Source: Ifrita kowaldi (lineage: Eukaryota > Chordata > Aves > Passeriformes > Cinclosomatidae). From it: a stretch of 64,000 nt of DNA. The notes beneath the pieces are model-generated. The model was not told the origin of the DNA. It searched no databases and saw only the letters and a list, made by a program, of their open reading frames with translations. Made by a program: the position numbers and the translations under genes. Shown here piece by piece: positions 37,401 to 49,400 of this stretch. The stretch lies in NCBI GenBank assembly GCA_013398055.1, contig VZRS01012040.1, positions 449,094-513,093 of the forward strand, in the 5' to 3' direction. Position 1 is the first letter of the stretch, and each line of letters begins with the position of its first letter.

Positions 37401-40400
37401 TTGGTTTTTTCTCTTCTTTTTCTCTTCCCTCCCCNCTTTGCAGGTCACATCAATCTGCCTGACCTGGTGCAGCAAAGCCACTCGCCGGCGGGCACGCCGA
37501 CCGAGGCCCTGGGGCGAGTCTCCACGCATGCGCAGGACATGGACTCGGTGCCTGAAGTAGGTGGTGGGGGGCTCCTCTTTCTCCTTTGCATCGCTTTTAA
37601 ATCAAGTATTAACATCTCTGCCCCGTGATGGGGCTCTCCTGCTTTCCTCCCTGGCTTTCTTGGCTCTTCCCTCTCTCCGTTTCTGGTCCACGTGGGTGAG
37701 TGTAGTGGAAATACGAGGGAATCGGATGGGTTACTGCTATAGGGGTCTGTGGCTGATGGGAGGAAGATTTATTAGGTCTTTCAAGCCCACCAGCTGGAGT
37801 TCTGGTGGTGTGACATGAGTGCTGCCAACTGATGAGAAAGCCCCATTTTTGTTTGATGCTTGGATATAAAAGGAAGTGCTGAGACCCAGTGATGCTGTTA
37901 GCTTCAACTGGGCCCAGCTTCCATCTGTGCAACCTCTGATAATTATCATGACTGAAAAGGTTACCAAAAACGAAAGCCAACAAAATTCCAGATAGTTCTT
38001 CAGAGTAGAAAAAAACCTGCACACATCTAAAATCATGTGTTTCCTGTCATGGCAAAGTGTTTCTCTCTGGTAGGTGTTTTACAGGGACACGATTGAACAT
38101 CGAAATTGTTTAAAGTGTAAAATGTCTTAGCACAAGATGTGACAAATAAACCAAGGAAATTGATGTGTCCTGCTCACCATCCTTAGCTGTGGGAACCAGA
38201 CACAGTTCGCTTTTGCCATGAGAAATCATCCCATTTGGTACTAATTAAGCTATTGTATTTAATGTTTTTGTTTCATTTGGTGGATTGTACTTCAAAAGTT
38301 CTGCCATCCTATGTTCCTTCATAGAAATGATGTTCTCACTTTATGGTGTACTTTTACTAGCAGTATAAAAATAAAAATTTCTTGGAATTGGGCATTGATA
38401 AAACGTAAGAACAGATGGTGCCTGACTTGACCTCAAGTTTTTATCCGTTTCCTCATTGGCATTAAAAGCAGCAATGAGGGAGTCTATCCTGAAAGTAACA
38501 CCTTCCACGGTCATCCTGGGGCTGCTGAAACGCAGCCTGGGATTGGGTTTAGATATATTCATTTATAGAATATCAACCAAAAAGATCTTTTCCAATTCTG
38601 AGACTGTATTTTTAGAGTTGACTGAGCAGGGTGTGGGTGTGAGTGGAAACTTGGGGATTTTGTTCACGGGCTTCCAGGTGACTCATGCGAGCACGACCTC
38701 AGCCTGCAGCTCGACGCTCTTTGTAAGCCACCACACAGGTTTAGAGGCTGTTGAACAGGACCTGGAGGAAGATGAAGTCTTAATATTTAAATATCAGGCT
38801 TGGAAGCTATTAAAATGTCAGCTTCTGAGGAGAAAAACTGAATGTGAGCAAGGAAAAATGCTCGGTGCATTGGGATGAGGGGTTTCTTCATAATTCATTT
38901 GCTGGAAAGCACCTGGCTCTCAGCTGGAAATCCCTGCAAATACCGAAATCTTCTCTTCCTTAAATTGCTAGTGTTGTATGGAAAAGACATCCAGCACAGG
39001 GAAAAAATCTGTGTATTTCTTGGATAGGGGAGATGCACAAAGTAGTGCTCTCTGTGCCCGCAGCCTTCCCTGCCGCAGGCTGTTAACTCCTTCTGTGGGC
39101 CTCAGTTGCCATGTTCTGTTTAGAAATCCATCCTGTTTCTATGGAAACAGCCAGGCTGTCAGGGAATAGGCTTGGGAGGGAAGCAGGATGTGCAGCCTGA
39201 TTTTGGAACGGATGCTGGCTTGCCCATGGATGCCAGCCCCAAAACGCTTGGAAAAGTCACAAGCCACGAAGCTGCTCCTACACCTGCTTTTTGTGCCCCT
39301 GAATCCTTTTGGAGCGCACTGGAGGAGAGGCACAGCCCCAGCCTGGTTTCAGTGGGGATGTGCCAGGGTGGTGGCACATCTCCCCACGGCATGGGGGACT
39401 TGCCCCCGTGGCAGCTGTCACACGGGGTCTGTGGCAGTGGGCATGGGGAGCAGCCTGGGCTTGGTGACTGGGTGAAAGCTGAGGAAGATTAATTTCAGAA
39501 AAAGGACAATGTCCCAGAGAATAAAAATGTGAGCTGTGGTGGTGCTGCAGAGTGAGCTGGGTTTTGCTGCTGTTGCAGCTCTAAACTGAGCTCATCCATA
39601 AAGCATGTCCTGGGTAAATGCTGGAGTGGGAAGGATAAGCTGCTCAAAGAAGGTGGGAATTCACGTCACTTTGACTCCAAAGGCAAGGATTTCCTTTTGC
39701 TTGGAAGGAGGTCTTAGCCTCGTTTTCTGCCTTAAAGCAATGGTTTTAAAAAGAAAGCAATGTGACACTGCAGTTTGTTCATCCTCAGATTCCCTCAGCA
39801 AAGTATTGGCTCCAACATTCCCTGCGATACCCTCAGGTTAAGTTTTGTTAACTTAGAAATGCCCCTTTCTGCAGTCCCACTTGAAATGTTGGGGACAATT
39901 TAAAACTGTGCCAGCTGCCCCAGGCCAGGGCTTCACAGGGGCTTCTAGCACCATCCTGCCAACTCCAGCTGCAATGGGAAAGTGGGAAAAGCAACCCCTC
40001 ACCTGCCTGATGTCCCAGAGACGGTTTAAGGCGTGTGTGTGTGTGACATGCAGACAAGTAAACAGGTGGATTGATGATCTTAAACGTCTGCTGCAGTCTA
40101 AATGATTCTGTGATTCTCCATTGGTTTTTACCTGCATTAGCTTTTGCCTCTGGCCCTGTGGCTTCTCTGCTGACTGTCCTCATGGCTGTGCTTGTGCCTG
40201 CGAGGAGAGAGCAGAGCCAGGCCCTGCTCCTCCCATTTTCTGTTGCTCACAGACACTCAGAAATCCAATTTAATGTTTGTTTCTCATTAGTTATGGGGAG
40301 GAGGAGCAGATGTTCATAGAGGGCTCAAAAAGGGCACTGCAGAGGCAGGCACTGTTTGCTAATTAGAAAGTCTTAGATGTACACAGATGCACAAAATTAC

Positions 40401-43400
40401 TGTTATTTCTGTGCTCTGAGCTCTCTCTTTGCTGTTTATTTTCCAGTATGGTATGGGAAGTAGCACCAAAGCCTCTTTCACCCCCTTTGTGGACACCAGA
40501 GTGTATCAGACCTCGCCTACCGATGAAGATGAAGATGAGGACGAAGAGTCGTCTGCTACTGGTAGGAGGCAATGTGGCCAGTTTGAGATGGGAGGGCTTT
40601 GTGGAAAAAGCAGGTCAGGGAGCCTGAATAACCCCAGTGAACCTCTCTTACATTTCACTCACTCATCCAAACATAGCTCCTGTCTGTATCCTTGCCCTCT
40701 CCAGCTGCCATCCATCTTCTTCTCCCTCACCAGCAAAATGCCACCAGAAAGGTCTGGGAGGAAACAGGGAGCAGCAGAAATCCACCCTCCTGTCTGCTTG
40801 GGCAAACTAATGTCTTGTAACGCAGTGATGACTCCCCCATCGAGGAATAACCCAAGTATTGTCATTCTGTCCCAAAAAAAGAGGTGACAGAACAGTTAAC
40901 CCATCACCCCTCCCTGTCCTGCTGTGTTTCCTCGCCAGCCCTGTTCACCAGCGAGCTGCTCAGGCAGGAGCAGGCCAAGCTGAACGAGGCGCGGAAGATC
41001 TCGGTGGTGAACGTGAACCCCACCAACATCCGTCCCCACAGCGACACCCCGGAGATCCGGAAGTACAAGAAGCGCTTCAACTCGGAGATTCTCTGTGCTG
41101 CTTTGTGGGGTAAGCCCCGGGCACGCCCGGCCCTCGGCGCAGCTCTCGGGAGCCCGTGGTGCTGGGACGGGAATGCGGCACCGCAGCACCGAGCCCCTGA
41201 CTCTGCTTGGCCCCTTCTCCATCCCCCAAGGCTCACGTCCCCCTGCGCTCTAGGAGTGACCCTTCCTGTCCACGGGAAGGTCCCAGCCTTAGCTGGGTTG
41301 GCCACACTTTTGGTGGCAGCAGAGATGAGCTCAGGGTGTTGTCCGTGGGTATCACTTTTCTGTGATTTATGTGACTCCCCCTGGTCGGGGGAATCTATAG
41401 AGTCCTGGCCAGAAAGTTGAAAAGACGAGAGGGGTCCTGTGATTCTTTGTTTCAAGATAGTTGTTTTAATTAGTGTTATCAGAGAAATAGGGTGCCGGAC
41501 ACAGCACCCTGTAGAGAATTCGAAAGAATGCGCGCGAATGTGCCTTATCACAATTTCACAGCCCTTTTAAAGGTAAATGACCCAATAGAAGTTTGAAACG
41601 AAAGATATTTTTACTTTTCTACCAATGCCTAATAAATTAACCTCCTGCGTGCACAGGAACTGCAGGATTTTTTACCCAATCACCCTAAATCACCTTTGCT
41701 GCAGAATATGGAGTAGTAGAAGAAGAAGCCCTGGAGAACAACAACAATCTTCCATTTTGGCATTTTTAGCTTTTATCTATTTACTACATTAACAAACCCA
41801 AAACCTCTAAATTCTTCACCCTGTGACAATCTCACAAACTACTCTATCCTCTAGTTCAAACCAGTGTGGATTCAAATTCTTCCCAGAGTGTTGGCAATTT
41901 TTTCCATGGACAAAGGTCAAAACCAAGTGCTGTCCAGGGGGGTAAATTCCTTCAAAACAGGCAGAGCAATGTTTCCTGCACTTTGGTTTCCAACACTTGG
42001 GAGCAGCCGGGGCTCCTGGTGCCCATGGCCCTCTCCTCTCCAGGTGTGAATCTGCTGGTGGGCACAGAGAATGGCCTGATGCTGCTGGATCGAAGTGGGC
42101 AAGGCAAGGTCTACAACCTCATCAACAGGCGGCGATTCCAGCAGATGGACGTCCTCGAGGGCCTCAACGTCCTCGTGACAATATCAGGTGCNGTTTCCTG
42201 CACTTTGGGTTCCAACACTTTGGAGCAGCCGGGGCTCCTGGTGCCCATGGCCCTCTCCTCTCCAGGTGTGAATCTGCTGGTGGGCACAGAGAATGGCCTG
42301 ATGCTGCTGGATCGAAGTGGGCAAGGCAAGGTCTACAACCTCATCAACAGGCGGCGATTCCAGCAGATGGACGTCCTCGAGGGCCTCAACGTCCTCGTGA
42401 CAATATCAGGTGCTCCTCTTGTGTTTTCACTCCCTCATTCACCTGCTCGGCCACAAGCCCCGAGTGGTTCCAGCTCAGACAAAACCTGCTCACTGGTGTC
42501 AGAGGGAAGCTCCCAGGGGAGATGGAGGTGGTTTATTCTGGAATCAAATGAGTTAAATGTGCCTTCAAGAGAGTTTGCTCCCTTCACCTGCTGACTGCAC
42601 TTCATCTCCAGCCTCCTTTAGCAGGGAAGGGGAGGTGCAGGATACAGGCAAGGCAGGTAGTCACAGCTTGAGGGGCAGAGAGCTCTGCTTTTGGGTCTGT
42701 TTGGCTCTGGCTGAGGGAGCCATCATCCATGGCTTCAGATTTCCAGTTCAGACCTCAGCTGTGCTCGGGCTGTCCCAAGTGTTGTGAGGGCCACAGGCTT
42801 TTCACTGTCCTCATGTTTAGCTGGGAGCTCCAGAGTGCTCATGTCAGGCTCATGGGGTGATTTGTGGCAAAAAAAGCAAAACCTCTGTAGTCCAGCATCC
42901 TCCTGCAGAGCAGCCCTGAGGAGCACACGGGTGACAGAGCCAGGGCAGAGCCTTCTCCTGCTGGTACCTGTCCCACAAAGCTCACAGAGGGCAGCAAGAT
43001 AAGTGCTCATTAGGAAATTGCTTGTTATCATCCTTCTGTTTGCTGTCACATTGTTAACACCCCCTGGCCTTGCTCAGCATTCACCTGCAAATTCCTGCTC
43101 CCTCCATTCAGACAGAGCTCCAAACTCACTGCTCCATCATTTACCTTGGTCTGCAGCTCCCCTGTGGTTTTGGGATACAGCTGTAGGGATAAGGGGTTTA
43201 GTACACCTGGAAAATGAGCAGAGGGAGCACCAAACCCCAAGATGATGCTGAGAATGAGTCCTGGGGACTTGTGGAAACCTGTGAGCAGAGAGGTTTTATC
43301 ATTTGGGTCCTGTCCCACCAGGCTTGGTGTGAGCTGTGTCCTGTCCCTGTAACGGGGCTCTGCAGCCACAGGGGTTTTGCAGCCATGTCACAGCCATCCA

Positions 43401-46400
43401 AGAGCAGGCGGCCGTGCAGAAATTTGGCAGCCCCTCAGCATTGCAGAGCCCAGCACCAGGCTTGCTGGCAAACAGCAGTGCCTGTTGCAGGTCAAGGAGC
43501 TCCTGTCTCACCTCCAGGGTGGAATTAATGTTGTATGAAGGAGAGGAAAGGGAAGAAACCAGGTAGCTGAGTGGTTGGATAAGCTTTGAGCTGTATGAGG
43601 GTTGGGGTCACTGCCCCACTGAGCCCCACTGTCCCTCTGTGAACACTGATTTATAGGAAAAGGAGTATTTCCAGCCTGTGGGAACTTGGCTTTTCCTGGC
43701 TTTGCCTGCAGCCTGCAAGACAGAGGGCTGGGCTTTGCTTTCCATGTATTTCTTCCCAAGGAAAAACCCAACACAACAACTAAATTACAATTTTCCATTA
43801 CTATTTATATCACTTTTATCATGGAATGACCTTGAATTCTATCATCTTATGATTGAAAATAAGCAGTGAAACCTCAAGATGGCACATGCAAAGGTGCTCT
43901 GCTCTGACAGGGACATGTCCTTTGTCAACAGGAAAGAAGAACAAGCTGCGTGTGTACTACCTGTCCTGGCTGAGAAACAGGATTTTACACAATGACCCTG
44001 AGGTGGAGAAGAAGCAGGGCTGGATCACAGTTGGGGACCTGGAGGGATGCATCCACTACAAAGTCGGTGAGTGGAAATAAATGTCTGAAGAAATGTGGTT
44101 TTGTTCTCTAGTCTTAGGTCTGACCTGACAATTTGATATTAGAAGTATGGGCAGACCATAGCCACAAGTAATTTGGAATTCATCTTTATGCATTAGGTGG
44201 ACTCTATGTAATGAGAATCAACAGAGGGATGGCCTGAGAAGCTGTTCCTGGAGATGTGTCAGAAAGAAAGAGTGAACCTTTTTAAAATTGGGTTTGTTTT
44301 TATTTTAGTGAAATATGAAAGAATCAAGTTCTTGGTGATTGCCTTAAAGAACGCTGTAGAGATCTACGCTTGGGCTCCTAAACCATATCACAAGTTTATG
44401 GCATTTAAGGTATGTTTGTCTTTTACAGTCTGTAATTGTAAATACATGAGATTTCTGTACTCTGCAGAGCAGAAAAGCATCTTGCTTATGTAGCTGAGCT
44501 CCTCAGGATGCCTGGCAGGCATGGGAGATGGGATCCTTGCTGGCTGAAGAGATTGGATATGTTCTGCTTACAGCCAACAATGAAGTGTTATTATTAGTTT
44601 ATGCTAGCAGGCTTTACTTGAGGAATTTGCAGAAAGCTGATCAAATGCATATGAGTAAAATTGAGTTGGGGATTTGGATGGGTGTTTTTTGTGGAGTTTT
44701 TGTGTTTGGGGTTGTGGTTTTTTTTTCCCTCTGACTAATTTTTAACATACAGTACAAAAATAGGCTGGCGTGATTTTCTATTTTCATTTTGCAAGGTCCT
44801 CTCCCCTTCTGCAATGTGGATCTGTTTCAAGACAGAAAGTTTGGGAGAGTGACCATCTCTTTCTCTTTCTTTCTCCCTTTTCACCTACCTTGGTTTCCTC
44901 AGGGAGACCTTCCTCCTCTCCAGCCTGCCAGAAGTGGGTATTTTGTACTTAGTCCTTTAGAGCACTTTTCACCCCAAGCTCTGTGCAGAGACAAGTCACA
45001 AGGGGCAATGCCTTGAGGAGATGTTCATGCTGAGTAATCTCATTTTACATCTTTCCAACACAAATGGACTTATTCAGTATTAGGTCACATTTGCATTTTC
45101 TGAACAAAAGCCAGAATAAGTGGGCTCAGTGACATGGAGAGCTCAGCAGCATCAAAATGGTCTGGGATCCAACTTCCATGGGCTCTGAGAGTGTTGATTG
45201 GTGCTCCTGGTGCTGCTCCTGCAGCCTGGGGGGATGAACATCCTTGCATTTTCTTGTAGGCAGGGATCTGTTGAGAGAGAGGGAAATGCCACTCGCTGAT
45301 TGTCCCTGTGAGGAATCAGAGTGGTCCCTGCACAGAGTGCCAGCAGCCCTTTCCTCTCCCCACGGGTGTTTCACTGTCCTGCTGAGCACCTAAGCCATGG
45401 GGACACTGATCCATGGCTGGGGGTTGGTCCCAGCCTTGATGCAGCAGGTTAGATGGAGCAGGGAAAAGCAGGTCTTTGCTAACCTGACTCATTTCAGCTG
45501 CCCAAACCAGAGCAGTGATCCCTGCCAAGAGAGGAGGTGGGTGGTCACGGATCTCTGCGAAGAGAGACTGAACACACGCTCATGTAAAACCGAGCTGTCG
45601 CCTGCCTTTAGACACCAAATCCTTGTGTTGGCCTCGGGCTCCTGCGAGAGAGAGCTCTGCTTGGCAAGGGTGGGCACTGATCTGCTGGGATGGCTGAATA
45701 CCCTCTGAGGCATCTGACAGGGGAACAGAGAGGCAGGAGTATAAATAACCACAGTTTTAGTAGGAAACACAGTCAAACAAATACGATTTCAAAACCATAT
45801 CACGCTGCTGCAACGGGGATTTGTTGGTTTTCTGTGATGCTCATGGAAGGGATTATAAAAGTCTTTTGCAGATCTCCAGCACAAGCCGCTGCTCGTGGAT
45901 CTCACTGTAGAAGAGGGTCAGAGGCTGAAGGTTATCTTTGGATCCCACACTGGTTTCCATGTGATTGATGTAGATTCTGGGAACTCCTATGATATCTATA
46001 TACCATCTCACGTGAGTACACAGGCAGTGCTGCCGCCTGAAGGACACGGGGCACCAGTGAGGTTTGGACAGGCTCCCAGGGGCTCAGAAGGAGGGACCAG
46101 TGATGGGTGTGACATTCCCTAGTGCTGTGCTCACTTCAAGAGGACGTGGAGCTGTCATGTTCATCATTTGCACAGGCTGTTTCTGTCCTCGTGCAGGAGC
46201 AGTAAAGTTTAAGGTTGCCATGTCCCACAGAAAGGAGAATCTGTCTGTACACTGCATTACTGCATGGAGCAGTGTATCCTCTGTAGGATTTTCTTGTTGG
46301 GTCATTTAAGCTCCATCCATGCTGTTGGCCCAGGATAAACTGGTCTAGGGGAAACTGTGTCACTAAACAAATCCAGGAATTGTTGAATCTGATCCAAGCA

Positions 46401-49400
46401 GCAGTCTCCTTTGTGAGAACTGGGAAGAGCAGAGGGAGAAATACTGGGACAGTTTGGGATGGTTTTGTGTTGTCTTAGCTATGGAAAGGTAGACATGGGT
46501 GGAAAGTCAGTGAAGCTGCCCTTGGAGCTAGAGGATGATTGCTAAAAAATAGGATATTTCCTCCCTAGGACTGGCTGTAAAATTCTGAGTTTGTTTACCT
46601 TGATTTGAACTGGTGATGGATTCATCGGCTCAGTCGCTTACTTGTGTTCCAGCCAAGTGTCAGCCATCAGTCTTGGGGGCGTGTATGTTGTGATCTGTCT
46701 GTAATTGCTGAACCTGTTTATCCTTGCTGTGTCAGACAGCTTTGATGGTAGGGTAAACATGACAGTTTATTCCCCTTCAGGCTTATCTCTGAAAGCCAGT
46801 GCCTGTGTGGGGAACGGAGGGAGAGCTTTGTTCTCTGGTTGGTTTGGGCTTTTTTCCCCCAAGGCTCTGCTCCCTTCCCCCTTCCCCTTTCTCCATTCAG
46901 TGTAATTCTGACTCTCAGGATCTGTTTCACCTGCAGATTCAGGGCAATATTACTCCCCACGCCATTGTCATCCTGCCCAAGACGGACGGGATGGAGATGC
47001 TGGTGTGCTATGAGGATGAGGGTGTCTATGTGAACACCTACGGGCGGATAACTAAAGACGTGGTGCTCCAGTGGGGAGAAATGCCTACTTCCGTGGGTAG
47101 GTCAACCCTTCCTCTTCACCTGCTTAAAATACAAGCCACAAGTAAGATGAGGAGTTGAGAATGTCGAGGTGGAGTCATTTGGGCTTTTATCAAAGGGGAT
47201 TTCCCTCAGCCAGCTCTGAGATGCAATTGCTAAATTTCTGCAGTTTGATCCTCCATAATAAAAGCAATTTCTTGCATATTTGAACTTTTTGAGTATGAGA
47301 TAAATATAAGATAAATGTAAGATAATGCAAGCTGTTGCACTGGTGGGATACTGTGTTGAGTGGAGGGGGGCTGGGTGTGGAGCTGGGAGCCCTTGCGTTG
47401 CTCTTCTGGCTCTGGTGTTGCTCAGCTCCACAGCCCATGGAGGCAAAACACTGCCCAGTTCCTGACCTTCTGAAATTGGAAGAAGCGATGCTGCTTCTGT
47501 TTAAATTGCTCAGCAATTTCTGGATGAAAAGTGCTCTGAAAAGGCTGCTGTCCCTGCAGGGGCACGCGGGGCCGTCCGAGCTCTTCCACTGATCTGCTTA
47601 GGCTTTGAGTAACAGCTGATGAGAGCTTTTCTGCCCATTGCATAATATTTAACTCAACACAAGTTGTAACACCTGCCAAACGCTTCCTTTTGACAGCCTA
47701 CATTCATTCCAATCAAATAATGGGCTGGGGAGAGAAAGCTATTGAAATCCGGTCAGTGGAGACAGGACATTTGGATGGAGTATTTATGCACAAGCGAGCT
47801 CAAAGGTTAAAGTTTCTATGTGAAAGAAATGATAAGGTAAGTCCACTTCAAAGCTTGTATCTGTGCTGCCAGCTACAAGGAGCTATTAGACCTTATGTCT
47901 GGTTTGTCTTGAGGTTAATAATTAATCTGAAGGTCCTGTTTAATAAGAAGTGCCTATAAGCTTGTTCCCAGTCTATTTTCTCCAGTGGAGGGAGACCTCA
48001 GCCTGCAAGATCTCTTCCATATCTAGCTGAGATCTGCATTGGCTTGGCTTGACTTTATCCCAGTTCTTGCATTTGAACATTAAATTGAGGCTTCCAAGTG
48101 AACTCTTAAAAGTTGAGTAGCAGCAAGGGTGTGTAAGTGACCCTGGTTTGAGCTCTGGTGCAGAAACATTTTGATGCATCTTTAGATGCATTTTGATGCA
48201 TCTTAAATTATTTTCTTCTACAGCCTTGTCTGTTTCTGTGGACAGCAGTGATAAATACTGCTCTGGAGGGTCACCAGAGTTGCATGGCTGTCATGTAGAT
48301 GACCCCTGCCACAGGTGTTGCAAGGAGGGCAGGGAATGAGGAGAAATTGCTGGAGGAAAAGGCATATTTGCATGGAAGAGATCTGCCAAGGTCTGTTTCT
48401 GCTGGTGGTGGTCCCTCCTCTCACAAGGTTTCACTAAGATAAGTCAGGACCAAGCAGGAGGGAGATGTTTAATAATGAACACGATCACAAAACCAGTGAA
48501 TAAACTGGTTGCTGTGTCCCCAGAGCAGGGTTTACTAAGGTGCAGTAAATGAGCTTTGAGGCCATGATCACTTTAGTGAACAGCTGCTCCTTAGCCGAGC
48601 ACTGCCCTACCTGGGGCATGGAGTTAGGCTGAAGCTCTGCAGGAAAATGTATCCTGACTTTGCAGTTGAGTATGTCATGGGAAGCTGCCCAAGAAGCTGA
48701 ATTTAAGTTTAATTTAAGTGTAATCTAATTCTAACAAAGCTGGAAAAAAACCACCTTGATCTTTCTAAAATACTGGAACCAGCTGATCACTGATGGGTTT
48801 GAAATACTAAACCCAGATGTTTCTCTTTCTGGAGAACTGGTTAAACTGGTAAGATTGCATAATTTTTGGTTTTAATAAGGACAGAGGCTTCGGACTGTTT
48901 GCTTCAATATTTGCAAATTATAACATCTATTTTTTAAGACTCCCGCTGGGATCAAATGCTGGTGGATCCTGCTGGAAGCACCAAACCCCCTGTTCTTCAT
49001 CCAGAGTCCTGATACATTTCTGTGCTTTGAGCATGTTGAAGGGAAGTTGTTTTTCTGGGCTTTACTTTCAGGAATAGCTGAAATACCAGGACTAACTTTT
49101 CCAAAAAAAGCCATTTCAGACTGAGGCAGATATCGACCCAAATGGTGAATGTTTAGATCCAGACCACTGAGAGCAGTTTTTTTGTTAGTACTTCCTAATA
49201 AATGATGCTATGGCAGTAAAATGTGATAAACCTGGTATTTTTAAGGCATTCCAAACTCTTTTTGATAGTGAGAGAGAAAGATTTAATTACTGCATTTACT
49301 AATGAGTGGCTCAATTTAATCCCAGTCTGGCATGGGTTAGCTCCATCCTCTGAGTGTTAATAAGGGTTTTTTCCTTCCAAACAGGTATTTTTTGCATCGG

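Larger units (their letters stand above)
41971..42413 (+). repeat. 221-bp direct duplication flanking a gap (41971-42191 and 42193-42413)
   Basis: The two copies differ at only two positions (41987/42209 and 41999/42221), both within the first 29 bases. The other 192 bases, including the whole CNH exon, are identical. The copies are separated only by the N at 42192, which points to two unmerged contig ends. Confidence 0.95.

Noticed and set aside
42044..42409. A real tandem duplication of a CNH exon, making a longer propeller
   Set aside because: The near-perfect identity, the N exactly at the junction and the matching contig-end pattern make an assembly artefact far more likely.
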